Of a stretch of 53,593 nucleotides of DNA, positions 43,277 through 53,520 are shown piece after piece; position 1 is the stretch's first letter, and each line of letters opens with the position of its first letter. Location of the stretch: assembly GCA_958453935.1 (NCBI GenBank), contig CAUDZT010000003.1, forward strand, positions 1 through 53,593, given 5' to 3'. The position numbers and the translations under genes were made by a program. Source of the DNA: an uncultured Collinsella sp. GTDB taxonomy: Bacteria; Actinomycetota; Coriobacteriia; Coriobacteriales; Coriobacteriaceae. The notes under the pieces are model-generated. The model was given only the letters and a program-made list of their open reading frames with translations, was not told the origin of the DNA and searched no databases.

Positions 43277-46200
43277 ATGCTTGATCGCCGTTCGTTACTT
43301 GTTGCTGGAGCGTCCTCGCTAGCGAGCATTATGTTGCCTCGCGTGCCGGGAAGCGAAAATGCCTTCCTGCTGCCGTTCGCGCCCACCGCGGCCTATGCCG
43401 ACGAAGAAGACCCCTTCAAGGTCTTGGTGCTCTCGCGCACCATGTTCGGTGTGGTGGTGGTGGTCGACGTCGCCAACAAGAATACGCCCATCGCGGATGC
43501 CCAGGTTACACTCACATCGCGCTATGCCGCAGGCAAGCAGCTCACCGCCACTACCGATGACGAAGGCACGGCCATCTTTGAGGTCGCGCCGCTTTCGGAA
43601 GGCTACGTGGACGAGGCAACGCTCCTTGACGCGTACGACTTTAACGGCGGCATCTCCATTAGCATGGCAGGCTACCGCGATGTCGAGATTCCCCTCGCGC
43701 GCATCCAGGGTGGCACCGCCATAACCGCGCCCACGCGTCCGCTTTCCGACGGCGAGCCGTACTTCCGCCAGCTCACATTCGACGAATGGGACATCCAGTA
43801 CGCCGACGCTACGTTCATGGCATTGCCGAAGGACGACACGGCAAACGAGCAGCCCGATACGCACGCCTTTACCGTTCAGGCACATCTGCCACAGGGCGGA
43901 CAGGCAACGCTGCGCATCAACAAAGTGACGCCTGCCGCGGGCAGCTCACCCGAAACCGTCACGCAGATCGGTCAGATCAAGGCCAGCGCATCGGGCGCGG
44001 ATAATCTGGCGACGTTCACGCTCGAAGACACGTTTCTCGACGCGGCATCGGGCCTTCTGGAAGAAGGGTGCAAACTGCGCTTTGTCCTCGACTATCAGGG
44101 CAAAACCTACACGCTTTCATCCCCTATGGCCGTTGTCACCGCGCCGGCCGCAAAGGCGGAATCGGGCTCGACCACCATCATTCCCACCACCATGGACCAA
44201 GAGATCACTCCGTTTGATTTCCCCGCGGCGTTTCCCGGCATCGGCGGCAATAAGTTCACGTGCTGGATACCCACATTTCCGATCCTCTTCGATTTCTCGT
44301 TTGCTGGATACGTGCTGTTTGGCGGAGGATACAAACCAGCCAGCTATATGAACGATTCAGGCAATCCAGATCCAGAGTATTGGAAGAAATCACCGCGCGA
44401 GTCGGGTGCCAAGCAGGCAAACCGCTACCTCGACGAGATGGAGGGGAAGTGGAATCAGTACAAGAGCATGAGTGCCGGTTCGGGCACCGACCCAAGAAAC
44501 ACCAAGCTCCTTCGCCACCATTGCACGCTGCTGTTCACGATGGATATCGCCACACAGCTGTACGGCTCGCTCGCCTACGATTGGGTGGGCAAAACCTGGG
44601 GTGACAACAACGACCCCGCATACGGCAATATTAAGGCCCTCTTCCAGGTAAGAACCGACCTCAACTGGACCGAACAGTTCACCTTGGGACCGGTGCCGTT
44701 TTTCCTAAACGTCAACCCCTGGGTGCTGGCAAAACTGGCGCTCGCCGTGGGTGCCCACACGCACGGCAGCGGCGCGGCGTTTTTTAAAAACATTTCGCTC
44801 GACTATTCAAACACGTCGGGCTCGTTCACCATCCAGATCGGGCTTGCCGTCACCTTTGGCGCCGGCGTTGCAGGCGTCGCTTCGTCCGCCGTGCGCGGTG
44901 CCGCGTCCCTCACACTGTTCATTGGGTACGAGAAGGCGGATGGACACCAGCTTCCGCGACTGCGCGTAGGTGCAGACGTCGATGTCGATGTGATACTCCA
45001 GTTCGTCATGTTCAAGTGGACCACCAAAGCTTGGTCGGGATCGTGGCCCACACTCCTCGATTCGTGGAATATGTCAGTGAACAATGGCGATCAGTATGTG
45101 CTCCAGCGCTCTGAGCTGGCCTTGGGTGGAGATACACCTTATACGCTGGATGCCCGCTTCGGCACACCCGGCAACATCGAGGCGGGCAGCGTGCCGCAAT
45201 TTATCGCATCGGCCACCATCGTCACCAATGCCGAGCTACTCGCACGCGCCGAGGTTGCAGCCACCGCGATAAACGTCGCGCCTGTCGGACGCGATTGGGA
45301 CCGGGCGGTCACGCGCATTGAGCTCGAGGCAGACGCGGAGAGCGACGACACGGGACAGGTTGAGCATTTCGTCCACGCGCTGATGGAAAACGACGAAAAC
45401 GCCGCGCCGATGTACGAGTACACCTATTATCGGGCAGGCGACGAACGCCGTTGCGGACCCCAACGCCAATTCTGCCGGCGTGTCGGAGGACGAGCGTGGC
45501 GGCATCAAGCCCTCGAGCGACAACGTGCTGTTTTCCGGCGTGCTCAGCGAAGCCCACATGAAGCTGGCAATGATTGCCGGTGTAGAATGCCTGTTCCGTA
45601 TCGCCTCGGTGTGCTACGGCGACAATGGCCGCTCGCGCCTGGTGGTGCATACAAAGACGAACGGCACGTGGTCCGCTCCCACACCCGTGGACTTCCCCCT
45701 TGGGTTTGGCGAGGGCGACGTGGAGCGCGACGGCATATACGATTACGACTTCGACGTGGTGGAATATACGGACGGTAGAGGAAACCGGGACGCCTACGTG
45801 TTGCTGGTCTCGGGCGAGCGCCGCGACGGCGACAACACCTTTTTCGATACGGCGAGCACAGCCGGCATACTGTCCGTCGTGCGCCTGCGCATAAGTAATG
45901 ACGAGATCCGCGTGGTGTCGCATACGTCATGGCGCAGCATCTCGCGCGGCCGCCTGCAAGAGGATGGCTACCATTGCCTGCAGTGCCCGCGTATCACGGT
46001 AGGCAAGACGCTGGTCGACGGACGCCTGTCGGGTGCCTACCTCCACCGCCGCGGAACCACCGCAGAGAAGGCGCTCGGCAGCGAGGCCGAGGTTGCGCTG
46101 GAATGCTTTACCCTGTGGTCGGATGATTTGGGCGACAGCCTGACGTTCCGCCAAGTTCTTCGCTTTCCGCAGGCACCGTCGAGTATCGAGCTGAGCGAGC

Positions 46201-47648
46201 CCGAGAATATCAACGGCAAAATGGTGGTGCCCGTTGCGTACGAGACCGCAGACGGTTGCGGCTGCGCATCGTACGCCGTGATCGGCCAGTCCATTGCGGG
46301 CTGGGGCGTTATGCCACCAGACGCCACGGTGCCCCATGCGGTGCCGTGGCCACAACATTCGGGCTTTTTGGCCACCGTCAACGAGCAGCTGCAGCATATT
46401 ACTTGGACGCGAGGCGCATCGGCATTTGCAACGCAGCCCGTGGGTGCCGCAGGCTGTGGCCCGGCATCGTTTAGCGTAAGCAACAACGGCAGGTGCGCGC
46501 TCTATGTAGAGAACACCGATGGCAAGGTGGGGCAAACCTACGACGAAGAAGGCAACCCGGTAGCAGTGATGGGCAAGCACTTCCGCATCTTCGCCAGCAC
46601 CTTGGCAGGCGATCTGTTCACGGAGCCGTTCGTGATGTGCGAGCTGGACCATCCCGTCGATCAGATAACGACATTTTTGACGTCGGGAGGCATGCTCTCC
46701 GCGCTCGCCACGCACATTGTGAGCGCGGAGAAGAGCGAGGCAGAGCTGCACGGCATCGAAGTGCCTCTGGTGGCGTGTGCCACTCCGACGGGCGCGGTCG
46801 CTACCTCGGGCGCGGTGGTGCCCGGAGCAGCAGGCGAATCCTTCATGGTCACGGTGCGAAACGACGGCAACACCTTGCTGGCCGCCGGCACGATCGATCT
46901 GTACCGAGAGGGCTCCAGCCAGCCGTTCTCCAGCGCATCCATCGGATTCGGAGCGAACGCACGCATGGCTTCGATCTACGATCCAGAGCTTGCCGAAGAC
47001 GCTTCGGCCAACGACATGACACACGTAAAGTACGCGCTCGAGACGCTGGGCGCACGTTTTGCAACGCACCCGCTGGTAGCCGACAACGGCAACGCCGTGC
47101 TGGCACCGGGTTGCACGGCACAGTTCCGCATGAGCTTCGCCATCCCCGAGAGTTGGAGCGACGAAGTGGGCAAACGCGTCACGCTGTATGCGAAGGCGCG
47201 TAATCTGGTGGCGCTCGATCCCGTAACGCTCGAGGAGATCCGACCGGGCGCAAACTCGGCGCTGAGTGCCGTTCTGCACGAGCTTCATGTGCCCGACGCG
47301 GCATGCGAACGCTCAGAAGTGCAGGTCGGCGTATGCGACAGCGCGGATACGACAGGACTTCACGACGCCCCGATGACAGCAGACGGCGATGGTGGCTCGA
47401 GTGGCAGCGGTACTGACGAGGGCGGCGGCTCCGGCGGAAGCAGCTCCGGCAGCGGCAAGAACCACGGCAATAACAAGCGCTCCGGAAAAGCGGGCGCGCT
47501 TGCGGGCACGGGCGATGTCAACGCTCCCCTTACAGCAGCCGCTGCAGCACTCGCCGCGGCAGGCGCGGGCCTCATCGCCTACAGCGCCCGCCGCACGGCG
47601 CTCGAAAAAGACACCGCCAATGAGGTCAATTCGGATAAGTCTCGCTAG
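43277..47648 (+). pseudogene. Large LAXTG-type surface protein, split by a frameshift
   Basis: Two abutting frames make one product of about 1456 codons. The first part (43277 to about 45445) has a Tat-like signal (DRRSLLVAG, cut after AYA) and a carboxypeptidase-regulatory/CnaB-like domain (GVVVVVDVANKNTPIADAQVTL). The second (from about 45441 to 47648) ends in a Gly/Ser linker, then LAGTGD, a membrane helix and basic residues. This is a sortase signal of the LAXTG (class E) kind. At 45440 GACGAACGCC looks like GACGAAAACGCC less two A residues; the latter is seen intact at 45391. No ribosome site stands before the second frame, so I call a disrupted gene, a sequencing error, or phase variation. 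Confidence 0.75.
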
Positions 47649-47693
47649 CTCCTAGTTATTTTTGTGAGAGACGCCGGCTCGGCTCATCGAGCA

Positions 47694-47731
47694 CCAAAAA
47701 GGACTGGCCCCGATAACTCGGAGCCAGCCCT
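47694..47731 (-). terminator. Terminator of the minus-strand lipoprotein gene
   Basis: On the minus strand AGGGCTGGCTCCGA...TCGGGGCCAGTCCT is followed by TTTTT. It lies between convergent genes. Confidence 0.8.
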
Positions 47732-47758
47732 GAGTCGCCTGACGTAAGAATCGCGGCG

Positions 47759-48775
47759 TTACTTGAGCTTCAGCGCCTCCATCATGGGCACGGCGGCGTC
47801 CCAATCGATCTTCCAGCCAATCGACACGCGGACGGTTTCACCCGTTGCGGGAGCCGTCGCAAACAGTGTATGGCCGTTGTCGGGACCGGTAAAGCGCAGC
47901 CACGTTATGCCGTTGTACTCGACCTGGTCGGTTGTTGTCTCCTTACCTTCGTAGACCTGCTCTAGGCTTGCAACCTCTTCCTCCGGCGAGCGTAGGAAGA
48001 TGCTGATGTTCAGGCGTCCTCCAGTCTCGTCGTGGAAGAAGTTTGCCTTTTCGTGCTCTTCGTCGGACGAATCCAGCGTGTACCCATCGGCGGCCTCGAT
48101 GCTGTACGATGCGCAGTCGATGCCCGTTAAATCTGCCTTCTCGCCAGAATCGGCCACGCCGCCGGCCGCCTTGAACTCCTTGGTCTCGCATCCCGTGGTG
48201 TCAAAGTGCATGGCCTCATGATTCTTGGCGGGGGCGTAAGCGTCTACGAACTCGACAGTGATGGGCCCGTAGTACGCCGTCTTGGGCGCCCAGAAATACA
48301 CGTACTCAACGGTCTCGCCCGGGCCGATATCTGGCCTCTTGGAAAGATCGATGCCCTCGTGAAGCTCATCGGGAGCCTCACTTGCAACGTAGTCGAGCAC
48401 GGCCGCCTTGCCGGAAGTAAACAACGGGTCGCCTGCCTCAAGATCGCCCTGGGCAGCATGCACGTTAAAGGAACTGAACGTCCTGTTCTTTGTGTTGTTG
48501 TTGGTAATCTTGATGTGCAGGTAAAAGCCGTCCTGCTTCTTGGCATCACCGCGATAGAACGTACCGTGAGCCACCGACTCATAGGTAATGCCTGCCACCT
48601 CGACCGTCTGCGACTCATAGGCCTTGGGCTTCTCGGCCTTCTCCTGCACAGGTGCGCTCCCGCCCGAGCCACTCGGCGCATTACCGCCGCAGCCGGCCAC
48701 CGTACATGCCAGCACGGCCGAAAGCGTCACGGTGGGAATTCCTAACAGCAGCTTCTTCGTCATGGGCTTCATCAT
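47759..48775 (-). CDS. Lipoprotein of unknown function
   Basis: This 338-residue protein has a lipoprotein signal (lipobox VAGC, Cys29) and a Gly/Ser/Pro spacer. The first beta-rich domain (about 55-205), of DUF4352-like look (FYLHIKITNNNTKNRTFSSFNVHAAQGD), carries the segment PGETVEYVYFWAP. A second domain (about 220-338) ends in VRVSIGWKIDWDAAVPMMEALKLK. I cannot name a ligand. Start ATG 48775 follows AAAGGAG; longer upstream frames cross the regulatory space. It stands alone and is divergent from the topoisomerase operon. Confidence 0.8.
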   Translation of the reverse strand: MMKPMTKKLLLGIPTVTLSAVLACTVAGCGGNAPSGSGGSAPVQEKAEKPKAYESQTVEVAGITYESVAHGTFYRGDAKKQDGFYLHIKITNNNTKNRTFSSFNVHAAQGDLEAGDPLFTSGKAAVLDYVASEAPDELHEGIDLSKRPDIGPGETVEYVYFWAPKTAYYGPITVEFVDAYAPAKNHEAMHFDTTGCETKEFKAAGGVADSGEKADLTGIDCASYSIEAADGYTLDSSDEEHEKANFFHDETGGRLNISIFLRSPEEEVASLEQVYEGKETTTDQVEYNGITWLRFTGPDNGHTLFATAPATGETVRVSIGWKIDWDAAVPMMEALKLK

Positions 48776-48919
48776 CCTCACCGCTCCTTTCGGCTTGCAG
48801 CTCATCCGTTGCCCGAGTCCCAAGTCGACCCCGTGGCATCGGCTTCCACTATGAGCGTATGACGAAACACGACGCCGGCGAAGTGACCCACGGCCCAAAT
48901 AACGACCCGCCAGCGTTCC

Positions 48920-48998
48920 TTATGGGCCAAAGGGACTCGCACACGCACGCCCGTGGCCCATAAAACGAGACGCTTGTCCCAATGTTCGATTCGGAACA
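48920..48998. promoter_or_regulatory. Palindromes upstream of the topoisomerase operon
   Basis: A 10-bp stem TTATGGGCCA/TGGCCCATAA (48920-48929, 48954-48963) and the dyad TGTTCGATTCGGAACA (48983-48998) lie in the divergent space. The latter shares TGTTC/GAACA with the LexA-like box that follows. Confidence 0.45.
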
Positions 48999-49030
48999 AC
49001 AATCCGCACGACACGTTTTACCCGTTAATC

Positions 49031-49044
49031 CGAACGATTGTTCG
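49031..49044. promoter_or_regulatory. LexA-like (SOS) box
   Basis: CGAACGATTGTTCG fits the CGAAC-N4-GTTCG consensus bound by LexA in Gram-positive bacteria and actinobacteria. It lies 17 bp before the -35 of the topoisomerase promoter. Regulation of this operon by DNA damage is inferred from the site alone. Confidence 0.6.
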
Positions 49045-49060
49045 ATGGAATTCGTGTTGG

Positions 49061-49089
49061 TTGGAATCGCCCAAGGCCTGGGCTATGCT
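49061..49089 (+). promoter_or_regulatory. Promoter of the topoisomerase operon
   Basis: TTGGAA (49061-49066), a 17-bp spacer and TATGCT (49084-49089) stand 55 bases before the ATG at 49144. Confidence 0.65.
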
Positions 49090-49143
49090 ACCTTGACTAT
49101 CTATATGACTAAAACGCAGCAAAGGAGCACCGAGAGAGCGAGT

Positions 49144-51141
49144 ATGGCAAAAAACACCGCAAACTATGGTAACGACAGTATCCGCCAGCTCAAGGACGAG
49201 GAGCGCGTACGCCTGCGCCCCGCCGTCATCTTTGGCTCGGACGGACTCGACGGTTGCGCGCATGCCGCCTTCGAGATCCTGTCCAACGCCGTTGACGAGG
49301 CGCGCCAGGGCTACGGCAAGCTCATCACCCTCACCGCCTTTCGCGATGGCTCTATTCAGGTAGAGGACAATGGCCGTGGCTGCCCGCTCGACTGGAACCC
49401 TTCCGAGAAGCGCTTTAACTGGGAGCTCGTCTTCTGCGAGCTCTACGCCGGCGGCAAGTACAACAACAACCAGGGCGGCGACTACGACTTCTCGCTCGGC
49501 ACCAACGGCCTGGGCTCGTGCGCGACCCAGTACGCTTCCGAGTACATGGACGTCACCGTCTGGCGCGACGGCAACAAGTACTCCCTGCACTTTAAGAAGG
49601 GCAAGGTCGTCGGCACCAAAAAGAAGGCGCTCGAGATTGAGCCCAGCGATGAGAACCGCACCGGCACCACCATCAAGTGGCGCCCCGATCTTGAGGTCTT
49701 TACCTCGATCAGCATTCCCCACGACTGGTATCGCGAGACCATGCGCCGCCAGGCCGTGGTCAACGCCAACGTGACCTTCCGTCTGCGCATCGAAGGCGAC
49801 GACGGCGAGTTTTCCGAAGAGGATTTTTGCTACCCCAAGGGCATCGAGGACTACGTGCTCGAGAAGGTCGGTGCCGACTACCTTACCGAGCCCTTCTTTA
49901 TCGAGGCCGACCGTCGCGGTCGCGATCGCGAGGACCTGCCCGATTACAACGTAAAGATCACCGCGTGCATGTGCTTCTCGCGCACCCTTACGATGCAGGA
50001 GTACTACCACAACTCATCGTGGCTCGAGAACGGCGGCTCGCCCGAGAAGGCCGCCCGCAGCGCTCTGACCAGCGCCATCGATGCCTACATTAAGCAACAG
50101 GGCAAGTACAACAAAAACGAGACTGGCATTAAGTGGCAAGACGTCCAGGACTGCCTGGTACTGGTGACCAACTGCTTCTCCACCCAGACGTCCTACGAGA
50201 ACCAGACCAAAAAGGCCATCAATAACCGCTTTATCCAGCAGGCCATGACGGCATTCTTTAAGGAGCGCCTCTCGACCTACTTGATCGAGAACAAAGATGC
50301 CGCCAACAAGATCATGGAGCAGGTGCTCATCAATAAGCGTTCGCGCGAGAACGCCGAAAAGACGCGCCAGAGCATCAAAACCAACCTGCAGCAGAAGACC
50401 GACATGGCCAACCGCGTGCAGAAGTTCATCGACTGCCGCTCCAAGGACAAGAGCCGCCGCGAGATCTACATCGTAGAGGGCGACTCGGCAGCAGGCGCCA
50501 TTCGTACCTCGCGCGATGCCGAGTTCCAGGGCGTTATGCCCGTCCGAGGCAAAATCCTCAACTGCCTAAAGGAGGATTATCCGCGCATCTTTAAGTCCGA
50601 CATCATCATGGACCTTATGCGCGTGCTGGGCTGCGGCGTGGAGATCAAGGACAAGCGGATCAAGAACCTCGGTGCCTTCGACCTGGACAACCTCAACTGG
50701 AACAAGGTCATCATCTGTACAGACGCCGACGTCGACGGCTATCACATCCGCACGCTCGTGCTCACCATGCTCTATCGCCTGGTGCCCACGCTTATCGACG
50801 AAGGCTACGTGTATATCGCCGAGTCGCCGCTCTACGAGATCAACTGCAAAGAGAAGACCTACTTTGCCTACACCGAGCTCGAGAAGAACGGCATCCTCAA
50901 AGAAGTCGGCGACCAAAAGTGCTCCATCAACCGCTCCAAGGGTCTTGGTGAGAACGACCCGGACATGATGTGGCTCACCACTATGAATCCCGAGACGCGC
51001 CGCCTGATCAAGGTGGAGCCCGAGGACGTCACCAAGATGGAAACCATGTTCAACCTTTTGCTGGGCAACGACGAGGCGGGCCGCAAGCGCCATATCTCCG
51101 AGCACGGCAAGGAATACCTGGACCAGCTGGACCTGCAGTAG
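49144..51141 (+). CDS. Type IIA topoisomerase ATPase subunit (ParE/GyrB-like)
   Basis: This 665-residue protein has GHKL ATPase motifs EILSNAVDEARQG, VEDNGRGCP and LGTNGLGSCATQYAS, a transducer domain, and a TOPRIM domain with IVEGDSAAG and the metal-binding TDADVDGYHI. It is similar in size to ParE/GyrB. Together with the next gene it forms a heterotetrameric topoisomerase that passes one duplex through another using ATP. It is paired with a ParC-like rather than a GyrA-like subunit, so it is probably not the main gyrase. I start at ATG 49144 (family start MAKNTANYG); earlier in-frame ATGs overlap promoter elements. Confidence 0.92.
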   Translation: MAKNTANYGNDSIRQLKDEERVRLRPAVIFGSDGLDGCAHAAFEILSNAVDEARQGYGKLITLTAFRDGSIQVEDNGRGCPLDWNPSEKRFNWELVFCELYAGGKYNNNQGGDYDFSLGTNGLGSCATQYASEYMDVTVWRDGNKYSLHFKKGKVVGTKKKALEIEPSDENRTGTTIKWRPDLEVFTSISIPHDWYRETMRRQAVVNANVTFRLRIEGDDGEFSEEDFCYPKGIEDYVLEKVGADYLTEPFFIEADRRGRDREDLPDYNVKITACMCFSRTLTMQEYYHNSSWLENGGSPEKAARSALTSAIDAYIKQQGKYNKNETGIKWQDVQDCLVLVTNCFSTQTSYENQTKKAINNRFIQQAMTAFFKERLSTYLIENKDAANKIMEQVLINKRSRENAEKTRQSIKTNLQQKTDMANRVQKFIDCRSKDKSRREIYIVEGDSAAGAIRTSRDAEFQGVMPVRGKILNCLKEDYPRIFKSDIIMDLMRVLGCGVEIKDKRIKNLGAFDLDNLNWNKVIICTDADVDGYHIRTLVLTMLYRLVPTLIDEGYVYIAESPLYEINCKEKTYFAYTELEKNGILKEVGDQKCSINRSKGLGENDPDMMWLTTMNPETRRLIKVEPEDVTKMETMFNLLLGNDEAGRKRHISEHGKEYLDQLDLQ

Positions 51142-51186
51142 CAGCAAATCGATAACGACGGCCTATAAGAAGTTCAAGAGGAAATC

Positions 51187-53427
51187 GTGGCAAAGAAGAA
51201 GACGAAGAACCAGCCAAAGAAAAAGCAGGTCAACGCCGAGAACGTCATCGGCCTGCACTCCGAGGTCACCGACCAGCCGATCACGCAGACGCTCGAGGTC
51301 AACTACATGCCCTACGCCATGAGCGTCAACGTCTCGCGCGCATTCCCCGAGATTGATGGCTTTAAGCCCTCGCATCGCAAGCTGCTCTACACTATGTACA
51401 AGATGGGTCTGCTCAAGGGCGAGCGCCAGAAGAGCGCCAACATCGTGGGTCAGACCATGAAGCTCAACCCGCACGGCGACGCCGCGATCTACGAGACGAT
51501 GGTGCGCCTGGCGACGGGTAACGAAGCGCTGCTTGCCCCCTTCGTGGAGTCGAAGGGCAACTTTGGCAAGTACTATTCGGGCGACCTGAGCTACGCCGCC
51601 TCTCGTTATACCGAGGCCAAGCTCTCCCCCATCAGCGCCGAGATCTTCAAGGACATCGACAAGGACCCGGTCGACTTCGTCGACAGCTACGACGGCGCCA
51701 TGAAGGAGCCGCGCCTGCTGCCCACCACGTTCCCCAACATCCTCGTCTCGGCCAACAAGGGCATCGGCGTCGCCATGGCGTCCGACATCTGCGGTTTCAA
51801 CCTCAACGAGGTCTGCACCGCCACGATGCACTACCTGCAGGATCCCGACTGCGACCTGCTCGAGTACATGCCCATGCCCGACTTCTCGACCGGCGGCGAA
51901 ATTATCTACCGCCGCGAGGAGATGGAGAAGATCGTCGAGACCGGCCTGGGCAGCTTCCAGATTCGCTCCCGCTGGCGCTGGATTCCCGAAGAGCGCATCA
52001 TCGAGGTCTACGAGATCCCCTACACCACCAAGACCGATGTCATCATCGAGCGCATCGTCAAGCTCTCCAAGGAGGGCAAGGTCAAGGAGATCGCAGACAT
52101 CCGCGATGAAACCGACCTTTCGGGTCTGCGTATCGCCATCGACCTTAAGCGCGGTGTCGACCCCGACAAGCTCATGGCCAAGCTCTATCGCTCGACCACG
52201 CTGCAGGATTCGTTCTCGTGCAACTTCAACGTGCTCGTCGACGGCTATCCCCGTGTTATGGGCGTGCGCCAGATTCTGCACGAGTGGGTCAAGTGGCGTA
52301 TTGAGTCCACGCGTCGCCGCATTAACTTTGACCTGGGCAAAAAGTCCGAGCGCCTGCACCTGCTGCACGGCCTTGAGGCAATTCTGCTCGACATCGACAA
52401 GGCCATCGCCATCATCCGCGGCACTAAGCTCGAGGCCGAGGTCGTGCCCAACCTCATGCGCGGCTTTGACATCGACGAGACCCAGGCCGAGTTTGTCGCC
52501 GAGCTCAAGCTCCGCAACATCAACGAGGAATACATCCTCAACCGCACCAAGGACATTGCCAAGCTCGAGGGCGAGATCGCCGAACTCGAGGAGATCCTCT
52601 CGAGCGAGGACAACATCAAGAAGGTCATCAGCGACGAGCTGGCCGCGGTTAACAAGAAGTACGTGATGCCGCGCCGCACGGGCAGGATCGAGCCCCATGA
52701 GGTCATCGAGGTAAGCCTGGAGCCCGAGGTCGAGGAGTACCCGGTCACCATCATGCTCTCGCGCGACGGCTACCTTAAGAAGATGACGGACCGCGTGCTC
52801 AAGAAGGCGACCACGCTCAAGTACAAGGACGGCGACAAACCCTTTATCGAGTTCCCGTCCTCCAACACGCACGAGCTGCTGGTCTTTACCAACAAGAGCC
52901 AGGTGTACAAGTGCAAGGTCGCGGCGTTTGAGGATACCAAGTCGGCCCAGCTGGGCTCGTACCTTCCGACCGATCTCGAGATGGAACCCGACGAGAGCGT
53001 CATCTGGGTCATCGACCCCGAGGACTACAAGGCCGACGTGCTGTTCGTCTTTGAGAACGGCCGCGTGGTGCGTGTCGCGCTTTCTGGATACGCTACCAAG
53101 ACCAACCGCAAGCGCCTTAAGAACGCCATCTACGGCGGCAGCAAGCTGCTGTATGCGCAGGTGCTCAAGGAGGACCGCGACCTCGCGCTGGTCTCGAACG
53201 ACTACCGCCTGATGAACTTCAACACGTCGCTGCTCAAGACCAAGACGACCACCAACACGCAGGGCGTCCAGGCCTTTACGGCCAAGAAGGGCCGCTCGGT
53301 CACCACCGTCGGCACGACCGAGGAGATTCTTGGCGCCGGCGTCTCAGCCGAGAAGTTCACCGCGCAGAGCCTTCCCTCTGCCGGTGCCCTCATGAAAGAA
53401 AACGACATGCCGAGTTTGTTTGACTAG
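51187..53427 (+). CDS. Type IIA topoisomerase cleavage subunit (ParC/GyrA-like)
   Basis: This 746-residue protein has the breakage-reunion domain with catalytic Tyr141 in YAASRYTEAKL, and a C-terminal region with weak beta-pinwheel repeats. A coiled coil (about 450-490, IAKLEGEIAELEEILSSEDN) lies between. The lysine-rich N-terminus (MAKKKTKNQPKKK) is unusual. At the quinolone-contact helix the sequence is HGDAAIYE (96-103), where the usual Ser is Ala and Asp is Glu. It starts with GTG after AAGAGG, 45 bases behind the ATPase subunit in the same operon. Confidence 0.92.
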   Translation: MAKKKTKNQPKKKQVNAENVIGLHSEVTDQPITQTLEVNYMPYAMSVNVSRAFPEIDGFKPSHRKLLYTMYKMGLLKGERQKSANIVGQTMKLNPHGDAAIYETMVRLATGNEALLAPFVESKGNFGKYYSGDLSYAASRYTEAKLSPISAEIFKDIDKDPVDFVDSYDGAMKEPRLLPTTFPNILVSANKGIGVAMASDICGFNLNEVCTATMHYLQDPDCDLLEYMPMPDFSTGGEIIYRREEMEKIVETGLGSFQIRSRWRWIPEERIIEVYEIPYTTKTDVIIERIVKLSKEGKVKEIADIRDETDLSGLRIAIDLKRGVDPDKLMAKLYRSTTLQDSFSCNFNVLVDGYPRVMGVRQILHEWVKWRIESTRRRINFDLGKKSERLHLLHGLEAILLDIDKAIAIIRGTKLEAEVVPNLMRGFDIDETQAEFVAELKLRNINEEYILNRTKDIAKLEGEIAELEEILSSEDNIKKVISDELAAVNKKYVMPRRTGRIEPHEVIEVSLEPEVEEYPVTIMLSRDGYLKKMTDRVLKKATTLKYKDGDKPFIEFPSSNTHELLVFTNKSQVYKCKVAAFEDTKSAQLGSYLPTDLEMEPDESVIWVIDPEDYKADVLFVFENGRVVRVALSGYATKTNRKRLKNAIYGGSKLLYAQVLKEDRDLALVSNDYRLMNFNTSLLKTKTTTNTQGVQAFTAKKGRSVTTVGTTEEILGAGVSAEKFTAQSLPSAGALMKENDMPSLFD

Positions 53428-53462
53428 GTACCACGGCAACGAGATCGTTAGATACTTCGCAA

Positions 53463-53516
53463 AGCGACGAGGCCCGGAACGCAACGGCATTGCGCCCGGG
53501 ACTCGTCGTTTTTCTT
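53463..53516 (+). terminator. Terminator of the topoisomerase operon
   Basis: GCGACGAGGCCCGG pairs with CCCGGGACTCGTCGT across a loop that has its own CGCAA/TTGCG stem, and TTTTTCTTCTC follows. Confidence 0.85.
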
Positions 53517-53520
53517 CTCA

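Noticed and set aside
45927..47288. 453-residue minus-strand open frame
   Set aside because: It is antisense to the second part of the surface protein; the plus frame has the secretion and anchor features.
45480..47648. Second half of the surface protein as an independent gene
   Set aside because: Its GTG has no ribosome site or signal peptide, and the sequence continues the upstream protein after a simple frame repair.
51163..52872. 569-residue minus-strand open frame
   Set aside because: It is antisense to the ParC-like gene, with low-complexity Asp/Leu/Val/Gly composition.
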